A stretch of 64,000 nucleotides of DNA from Lasiosphaeris hirsuta (taxonomy: Eukaryota > Ascomycota > Sordariomycetes > Sordariales > Lasiosphaeriaceae), in NCBI GenBank assembly GCA_030549175.1, contig JAUKUA010000004.1:5084001-5148000 (forward strand). Reading direction: 5' to 3'. Below are positions 58,101 through 64,000 of this stretch, in pieces (position 1 is the stretch's first letter; every line of letters starts with the position of its first letter). A program made the translations under genes and the position numbers. A model generated the notes under the pieces. It saw only the letters and a list, made by a program, of their open reading frames with translations. It was not told the origin of the DNA and did not search any database.

Positions 58101-59166
58101 GCAGTTTGTCCCCGCCGACGACAAGGAAGCTATCCAGACCAAGGATCTCATCTCACGCCTACGCTCCGCGCTCGGCCAGGGCGAAAAGGCCCTCCGCGAG
58201 CTCGACCTCGAGCTCGTCCAGCACCGCGGCTCTGACAAGTCAGGCTACTACTCGAGCGCGTACCTGACCCTGCTGGAAGAGCGCGCGCGCTTGACGCTCG
58301 ACATGGCTCTGAGCCCGCCCGAGTCGGAACCCGGCGGAGCACGCACGGCGCCCGACGCTGCCAAGCTCGCCGAGGCCGAAGCCCAGGCGCGCCACGTTCT
58401 GCAGCTCATGAGCGCGGCGACGGCCGACGGTGGCAGCGTGCCCGAGAGCCACCGGCTGGACGCGCGACGCACGCTGGCGCGCGCCATCAGCCTGCAGGGC
58501 GCGCCCGAGCAGGCCGAAGCGCTGTTCCGCGCGGTGCTGGCGCGCCGCACCCAGCTGTGGGGGCTGGGCCACGTCGACACGCTCAAGAGCGTGTCGGACC
58601 TGGCCCAGTGTCTGGCGGCGCAGGGCCGCTTCGCTGAGGCGTTGGGCTACTTTGACACGGCGGCCGACGGGCTCCGCCGGTTCTCCCGCGCCGAGAACTC
58701 GCTCGCGGCGGAGGTGCAGCGGGCCCGGGCGCTGGCGGAACAGGAGAGCCGGCGCGGGGGGTGGGGCTGGTTCGAGAGGGAGGCGCGCGCGTGGTGGCGG
58801 CGAGTGGGGGTGAAGGTATTCGGGTCGCCGCGGGCCGTGGTGCCGAGACCGGCGGTGCTGGATGGTGTCGCTGGGTCCATTCGGGTATCTCGGGGGCTGT
58901 TTGTGATGGTGGTGCTGTTGCCGATCGTCGTGTTGCTGGTGCTGGGTGCGCTGTCGCTGCAAGCTCGGGAAAGGTTTGTGGAACTGGGGCACCGGCTGCG
59001 GGAGGAGTGGACGAGAGAGGACAGGCACCTGTCGGAGAAGATTGAGCACAACCAGGCGTTGGACAAAAGCCAGGATGAGGAAATCCGAAGGCTGGAAATG
59101 GTCATGAAGGACCAGGTCCGGGAGCTGAAGGCGGAAATCCAGAGGCTCAAAAAGGGGGGTCGCTGA
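55129..59166 (+). CDS. NOD-like receptor: SesB hydrolase - NB-ARC - repeats - TM - coiled coil
   Basis: Six exons: 55129-55610, 55676-55901, 55963-56313, 56378-56603, 56669-56828 and 56895-59166, 1238 aa, all junctions in phase. Intron 56314-56377 is GC-AG (GCAAGT donor). The N-terminal part (YRVSGLPRGA...) is the RRM-like segment often found before SesB. The alpha/beta-hydrolase region reads IIAITGMDGHAYGSW, MIYGYES and FICHSYGGIIL (nucleophile Ser). NB-ARC: P-loop GLGGIGKS (about 477-484), WLIILDNADD (about 552-561), ILITSRD and IPLAITQAAAFI. Helical TPR-like repeats follow (ALRHSLVAKDI, ALFRAVLARRTQLWG, FAEALGYFDTA). Near the C-terminus come a clear transmembrane segment, GLFVMVVLLPIVVLLVLGALSL (about 1149-1170), and a charged coiled coil to the end. 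This suggests a membrane-attached immune-type receptor. Confidence 0.88.
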
Positions 59167-59503
59167 GGTGCATTGCCCCCAGGCTTGAAAACAACAGAAT
59201 GAGCGTGCAATTGAAAAGAGCGCGTATGTACTACGGTGCAAAGTGGCGATCGTTACGGTGCCTTGTTACGCGCTCTTACTCAATCGTCCATCATTCCATA
59301 TACCTTCAATTACATCACGTAGCTGCCTCAATACTGAGTGTTAGTAACATAGCGTAGCAATCTGAACACAAAGCAAAACTGTCAACCGAGTCGCCGCTGC
59401 CTTCAAGAGGGTCGCATTCGCGATGGAAGCCATCTGCACACATTCAAGTCCCGCTTCCAAGTTACGTCTCAATCACCCGGCTCCATACCTAGCCATCAAA
59501 GCC
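59167..59503. other. Intergenic, no gene seen
   Basis: Short spacer between the NLR and the NYN relic. Confidence 0.4.
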
Positions 59504-60280
59504 ATGTCGCACACGCCCCTCTCTCCTCTCAATAGCGAGGCAAATAAGCAGAGGACTGTGCATATATATATATATACATAGATAATTCTAACCTGTTTAT
59601 TCAAGGGCAAAAGACATATGCTGAGGAATGGCTTGGCGAGCACCCCAACACAACACGATCCATAAACCATGGCGATATGATGTTGCCCACCTCAAGATCA
59701 TCCTCACGCCCCCAAGGGAGGGTTTTGGGGAAATAAATTTTAACTTGTACGGTTCAAACATCCATGAAACGGTCTGGGACGCGATCGAGTCGCATGATGT
59801 CAAGGTTGATACATTTGGACGGAGCGCCTCAGGGCAGGAGAAGGAAGTAGATGGAAAGATAATTGCCGACGCTGTGTACCAGGCCACCAAGGACTATTAC
59901 CTGAAGCAACCAAGTTACTTTGTCATTGTCTCGGGGGATAGAGACATGCTCTCGGCGATCAACCAAGATTACGGACCAGGGTTTCCGGATGCACGTATGG
60001 GCGTTGGAAGAATTGCGTGCCCAACGTTTACACCCGACTCCAACAAGATGAAGAGCTGGTTCAGGTCTCGGTCTCGCTCCTCAACGAGTACCTGAACATT
60101 GTTATTGGCTTTGTTGCTGACAGGGCCAGCCCGGAACCATCACCCCCTAGATATTTCCCAGGGTGCACATATGGAAGAGAGTGCAAGTTTGCCCGTGGCA
60201 CCAGAGAATTGGCCTGCCTCACCTGCGAAAAGAAGGGACATAGGTTAGCCGAATGCCCTGAGAACGCCTGGGATTATTAG
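59504..60280 (+). pseudogene. NYN-domain ribonuclease-type gene, frameshifted
   Basis: From ATG 59504 the frame runs to RTVH and enters an (AT)n run. The expected continuation, DNSNLFIQGQKTYAEEWLG (the first Asp motif of NYN/PIN-like nucleases), is in another frame. A second shift leads to RYDVAHLKIIL...VDTFGRSASGQEKEVDGKIIADAVYQ and FVIVSGDRDMLSAI, the remaining acidic motifs. After about 60000 the reading changes again to LVQVSVSLLNEYLNIVIGFV and zinc motifs (a CCCH-like CTYGRECKFARG and a zinc knuckle CLTCEKKGHRLAEC), ending at 60280. NYN proteins are metal-dependent RNases. All active-site Asp motifs are still readable but no single frame joins them. Confidence 0.65.
59561..59579. repeat. 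(AT)n microsatellite within coding sequence
   Basis: An AT dinucleotide run lies exactly where the NYN reading frame is lost, between codons for RTVH and DNSN. Confidence 0.8.
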
Positions 60281-60699
60281 CTCGATTCCGAATATTCTCT
60301 CGTCAGTACCCCACCCATACCTTATTGATCCTCTTTGGTGACGATGTGCTGACATTACAAGACCAGCAGTCCAACCCGAACCCTAAAGAAATCAAAATGA
60401 ACTGGAGTCTGCTGAGGCTATCACGGTTCACCAAATACGGATTTTTAAATACAGAATAAGAAATTGCTAATACAAATCCCCTTATAGTGAGATCTCCTCC
60501 TAATAATGCATGTTCCTCTTTCGTGACAATGCCATCATCGTGACTTTGCCCGAGTAACGATAACAGCAGTATCCAATGGTGGTGGTGTATACCCATCGTT
60601 CAAGCTTTTCCTTCCTAACCCCTCCAACAATGCAAAATAAATAAACCCCCCATATCCTTTTGTAGTCTCCTTCCATCCATCCCAACTTAGTCGGAACCC
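60281..60699. other. Intergenic, AT-richer
   Basis: Converging 3' ends; no gene seen. Confidence 0.4.
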
Positions 60700-61358
60700 T
60701 CACTTACACAACCCAGCCAAACACCCCGTTACAACCCCAAACAAAACCGGCAACAACGACCCCGTCAACCAAGCCACAACCTGGCCCCCGACCGCTTTGG
60801 CCTTGGCTAGCTCACAGAACCCACAACCCCCAGCCTGGACCTCGGCCGCCTTCTCCCCGCCATCCCACGCCGCCGTCCGCGGCGCTTCGAACCTTAGCCC
60901 CGACTCCGCCCCGCGCCCCCTCTGCCCCTCGGGGATCAGCGGCGCGTGTTGCTGCTGGTGGGGCACCGGAGCCGCGAGGAAGGGCCGGTGCTCGTCCAGG
61001 CTGGCGTGCGGGGTGGTCGGGTGGGAGGAGGGCATGCGGGCTTCGTCGTAGCTCCAGCGGTTTGCAGAGGAGGAGGAGGAGGAGGAGGAGGAGGAGGAGG
61101 AGGAGGAGGAGGATGGCTGGTGAGGCGGTGGTAGGAAGTCCAGTCTGAGAGGCTGCCGATGGAGAGCGGCCGGTAGTCGCCGGGGTGTGCGGTGGGTATC
61201 GGCGGCTGCGGGTGGCCGTCCCATGCTATCGCCGAGGTGGTGCGCAGGCGGGAGGCGTAGGTTTCCGGAGTGGGAGAGGTTGGGGGGATTGTGTGGGATG
61301 GGGCGTGGAGGTGGGAGGAGAGGGGGGAGTGGTGTCTTTGATGGCTGATTCGCGTCAT
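60700..61358 (-). CDS. Proline/serine-rich protein with C-terminal membrane segment
   Basis: The likely start is ATG 61358 (MTRISHQRHHSPLSSHLHAP), and that frame reads SAIAWDGHPQPPIP and YRPLSIGSLSDW. The convincing C-terminal half (RWSYDEARMPSSHPTTPHASLDEHRPFL, then EKAAEVQAGGCGFCE and a terminal hydrophobic helix VVAWLTGSLLPVLFGVVTGCLAGLC) is in another frame, which is open from 61449. The frames meet at a GAG/CTC trinucleotide run (61066-61112) that reads as poly-Pro in one and poly-Ser in the other. Either frame alone could be right, or there is a small indel near 61130. The terminal helix suggests a tail-anchored membrane protein. No known domain. Confidence 0.5.
61066..61112. repeat. 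(GAG)n trinucleotide repeat in coding sequence
   Basis: An almost perfect GGA/GAG run encodes poly-Ser or poly-Pro on the minus strand, depending on frame. Confidence 0.9.
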
Positions 61359-62432
61359 TTTGGGAAGGGATTTCGACTTTTGGTGTTGTTATGATTTCTT
61401 GGTGCTTGGTCTCGGGAGGAATACGTGTTTGTTTGATACGACGGCGCAACAGATTTTGAAGGTGCGAAAGAAATCAGCCAATCGATGCAAATATATACAG
61501 TAGAAATGTGTATTTAGAGCTTTTCTACGAATAGAATTTAGAAAAATGAACAATACGAAAATTTTGGGCGCAAGCCACATTATAAGCCGTCAACTCAGCG
61601 TTGCATTCCGGTATACAAATTGGCGCTGGAAAATTCAGATTTGCTAGGGCCGGCTACCTTCGGGCGGCGGCACCGAGACTCGGACCGGTGAGCCGGGACT
61701 TGCGCCGGCCTCGACCCACAATTCGGGAGGCGACTCGACCGTCTTCCTATGTGCATAAAATGACTATTGCTGCAAACTCTGACAGTGTCATCCCATCTTT
61801 TTTGTTTCCTTTATCTGAATCTGTCGAATGCATGTGCTTTGGGATCCTTTTTGAAAGTGTTGGATCCATTGATGCATTGACTGATGTCGGGCGGCACATA
61901 TTTCATGGCGCTTTATTACTGACAAATGATCCGTAACAAAGTCGCCTCCCACCGGAATCATTCGCAACCCTGGCCCAACACGATGCACCGCTTCACGGGT
62001 TTATAGTCAGCTGCATTGTTATGGAGGTCAATGCAAAAAAAAAAAAAAAAAAAAAAAAAAAGAAAAGTAAATATGGCCGTCAGTTACTAATTCAGCTCGC
62101 CGTGGCTCCGCTCCCGAGCATCGAGGGTCCAAGGCAACCGAGTGGGGCGGGAATCCTTCGACGTCCTTATCACGGCGGCCGACGCCACGGATTGGCTCAC
62201 CGTCGAACCAGATCCACGACAACTCTAGGCTGAAGTGCCGCTGTCTGCGGTTTGCTCCTCCAGGCGGGGTATGGCTGCCTGGCCTTCGACCCAATTGTGC
62301 AACATGCCCCTGAACCATATTCGCCGATCCTGGCACCAGGAAGCTAGCCTATTGGTCAATGAGTAGTGTCGATGGGTCGTCTGAGGGCTTGCACTTGGGG
62401 CTTGATGCCTGTGTAACAACCAGACGAGGCTC
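61359..62432. other. Intergenic with a poly-A tract
   Basis: An A-run lies at about 62034-62061. No gene was seen; divergent promoters of the flanking genes are expected here. Confidence 0.4.
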
Positions 62433-62447
62433 TATATATATATATAA
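62433..62447 (+). promoter_or_regulatory. TATA-like repeat upstream of the AAA ATPase
   Basis: A TA run ending in TATAAG lies about 150 bases before the start codon, followed by a CT-rich leader (62455-62510), a typical fungal promoter layout. Confidence 0.4.
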
Positions 62448-62596
62448 GTCTTGATCTCTCACGCTCTTCCTTCTTTTTTCTTTTCCTTCAAAAGCTCTTC
62501 TTCTTCATCTACTACTCTTGTTGACTTCCTCATCACAAGACCTGTGGCCTGTCTTATTTTATACAGAGACTTTTGGGTATTCCTACAAGACTCAAC

Positions 62597-64000
62597 ATGG
62601 CTCGCACCAGACAGACAGCCCGACGCAGCGTACCGGACCCCGACCCCAATGGTGTGCCCGACGAGGAGGAGCAGCAGGAGATGCTCGGCCACCTGACGGA
62701 AGAGGAAAAGGCGCGGCGGGCCGAGCTCGAGAAGGCGCCGATGCAGGCCGAGCTCAAGCACCTCGAGAAGCGGTGGACCAAGAAGGGCCGGGGGTACATC
62801 ACCGAGCCCAAGGACGACGACGAGCTGCCCGAGGACAAGTTCAACTGGTACGACAAGTTCGCGCTGTGCGTGACGCGCCAGTACGACATGCAGAACAAGT
62901 ACGTGCAGCGCACCAGCCTCCAGATCAACTCGCAGGCCCTCAAGGACATCCTGTCCGAAATCATTGCGGCCTACCCGGGCCAATCCTTCGCCACGGCCGA
63001 CGTCGCCATCGACTTCCCGGCCCACTGCCTGTACCACTACCAGCCCGAGCTGGACGCGGCCGTGGCCAAGCAGGAGCCCGGGTCTGACGGGGCCGCCCAC
63101 CTGCCCATCCTGCTCGATTTCATCGATGAGCACTTTGCCGACGAGATCAAGCAAGGCGACAACCTTCGCGACAAGGGGCTGGTGTCGTACGAGCACCTGT
63201 GGACCCTCTTCCGCCCGGGCTCGCTCGTCTTCGGGAGCAAAAAGGGGCAGGCGCGCGTGTTCAAGCTGGACAACTACCACTACGCGGGCGGGCAGTGCGC
63301 AGGGCTGCAGCTGCAGGTCCAGTTCACCGACTACGACGGCGACGACTTTGGTACGCGCTTCGACGGGCTCTTCATCCCGCAGTTCGCGGGCGCCGTGCCC
63401 ATCGCGTCGCTGCCGGCGCTGCCGCTGCAGTTCCACCCGGACCCTGAGGGCGTGCGGCGCGCCCTGACGGCCCGCGGCCGCCGTTGGGAGGCCCTGGCCG
63501 GCCAGAACTTCCGCGAGTACAAGGGCGTGGCCACCGACGCCGACGGCGGCCGCTTCAACATCGACGGCCGCGTCATGGTCGATACCCACACCTTCCACCG
63601 CATCGAGGCCGACGACGCCTACAACGTGGCGCCCTTCCCCAAGCCCAAGCCGGCCGTGCCCTTTGGCACCAAGCGCAAGCAGTCCCTGACCTCGGACGAC
63701 TGGGACCTCATCCCCGAGCAAGACGCGGCGGCCGAGAGGAAGGCGCTCGCGCCCCTGACGGACGACCAGGCGCTGCTGGCCTCGGCCGTCGTCCGCGGCT
63801 TCTCCTTCACCGAGAAGAAGTTCCTCGAGTTCTTCGTCGACAGGCTGCGGCCTGTCGACTGGAACACGTCGTGCTTTGAGCAGCTGGTGCTGCCCGAGTC
63901 GCAGAAGGAGCTGGTGCAGGCGCTGGTGGCCGAGCACACGCAGCGGTCGGCCGCGGCCGGCCGCGGCTTCGACGACATCGTCAAGGGCAAGGGTCAGGGG
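62597..64000 (+). CDS. DUF7025 - AAA ATPase, 5' part (runs off the window)
   Basis: An open frame of 468 codons from ATG 62597 to the window end. The acidic N-terminal region (EEEQQEMLGHLTEEEKARRAELE) and a helical segment lead to the DUF7025 part: LRDKGLVSYEHLWTLFRPGSLVF, YAGGQCAGLQLQVQFTDYDG and GRFNIDGRVMVDTHTF. The linker LTDDQALLASAVVRGFSFTEKKFLEFFV and WNTSCFEQLVLPESQKELVQALV, ending FDDIVKGKGQG, is the usual lead-in to the AAA P-loop, which should begin within some ten residues beyond the edge. Family members are fungal-specific, BCS1/YjoB-like ATPases of unknown substrate. No intron is needed. Confidence 0.85.
   Translation, partial: MARTRQTARRSVPDPDPNGVPDEEEQQEMLGHLTEEEKARRAELEKAPMQAELKHLEKRWTKKGRGYITEPKDDDELPEDKFNWYDKFALCVTRQYDMQNKYVQRTSLQINSQALKDILSEIIAAYPGQSFATADVAIDFPAHCLYHYQPELDAAVAKQEPGSDGAAHLPILLDFIDEHFADEIKQGDNLRDKGLVSYEHLWTLFRPGSLVFGSKKGQARVFKLDNYHYAGGQCAGLQLQVQFTDYDGDDFGTRFDGLFIPQFAGAVPIASLPALPLQFHPDPEGVRRALTARGRRWEALAGQNFREYKGVATDADGGRFNIDGRVMVDTHTFHRIEADDAYNVAPFPKPKPAVPFGTKRKQSLTSDDWDLIPEQDAAAERKALAPLTDDQALLASAVVRGFSFTEKKFLEFFVDRLRPVDWNTSCFEQLVLPESQKELVQALVAEHTQRSAAAGRGFDDIVKGKGQG

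Noticed and set aside
58240..59241. Minus-strand frame opposite the end of the second NLR
   Set aside because: His/Arg-rich composition typical of antisense to GC-rich codons; the NLR frame is well supported.
62459..63937. 492-codon minus-strand frame at the window end
   Set aside because: It mirrors the DUF7025-AAA coding frame and has no recognisable domain.

Overview
The window is nuclear DNA of a filamentous ascomycete (Pezizomycotina), most likely a Sordariomycete. The signs are GC-rich coding sequence, 50-70 nt introns with GTNNGN donors and CTAAC/CTGAC branch points, single-exon secreted oxidases, intron-containing tRNA-Ser genes, and fungal-only families (GT90/CAP10, DUF4470-MYND, SesB-type NOD-like receptors, AA12 quinoproteins, fungal HNH_2 proteins). 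No species is assigned.

Layout. 1-6.2 kb: a secreted GMC oxidoreductase and a type II membrane GT90 glycosyltransferase. 6.2-14 kb: accessory or decayed DNA with a GH16 fragment, a finger-less fungal transcription-factor-like gene and a pseudogene with three nonsense codons. 14.5-21 kb: a MITE copy, a two-domain GFA/CENP-V-type protein, a tRNA-Ser(GCT) and a DUF4470-MYND gene carrying a MITE relic in an intron and an apparent frameshift. 22.5-33.4 kb: a small HTH protein, a single-pass membrane protein, a CCCH/RBR E3 ligase and a large SesB-NACHT-WD-like NLR. 33.9-38.6 kb: conserved genes (mitochondrial carrier, SRP54), a MITE with intact target-site duplication, and an ABM-domain monooxygenase. 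39-43 kb: a fragmentary dynamin-like gene in gene-poor DNA. 43-49.3 kb: an AA12 quinoprotein, an F-box pseudogene and a GH47 alpha-mannosidase. 50-54.4 kb: two more tRNA-Ser(GCT) genes, an HNH_2 protein, AT-rich repetitive DNA and a truncated MpaB-like relic. 55-60.3 kb: a second NLR (SesB-NB-ARC-repeat-TM-coiled coil) and a decayed NYN-domain gene. 60.7-64 kb: a proline/serine-rich tail-anchored-type protein and the start of a DUF7025-AAA ATPase running off the window.

How the genes relate. These are independent fungal transcription units; there is no biosynthetic cluster. Three themes emerge: extracellular or secretory sugar chemistry (GMC, GT90, AA12, GH47, GH16 relic), intracellular surveillance or non-self recognition (two NLRs of different NTPase class, both with alpha/beta-hydrolase effectors), and genome decay by small DNA transposons and C-to-T-type mutation. 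Exon models for the NLRs, SRP54, mitochondrial carrier, GFA, ABM, AA12 and GH47 genes were assembled by hand and keep frame at every junction. Those for the TF-like, DUF4470, membrane-stalk, dynamin, F-box and NYN genes are partial.
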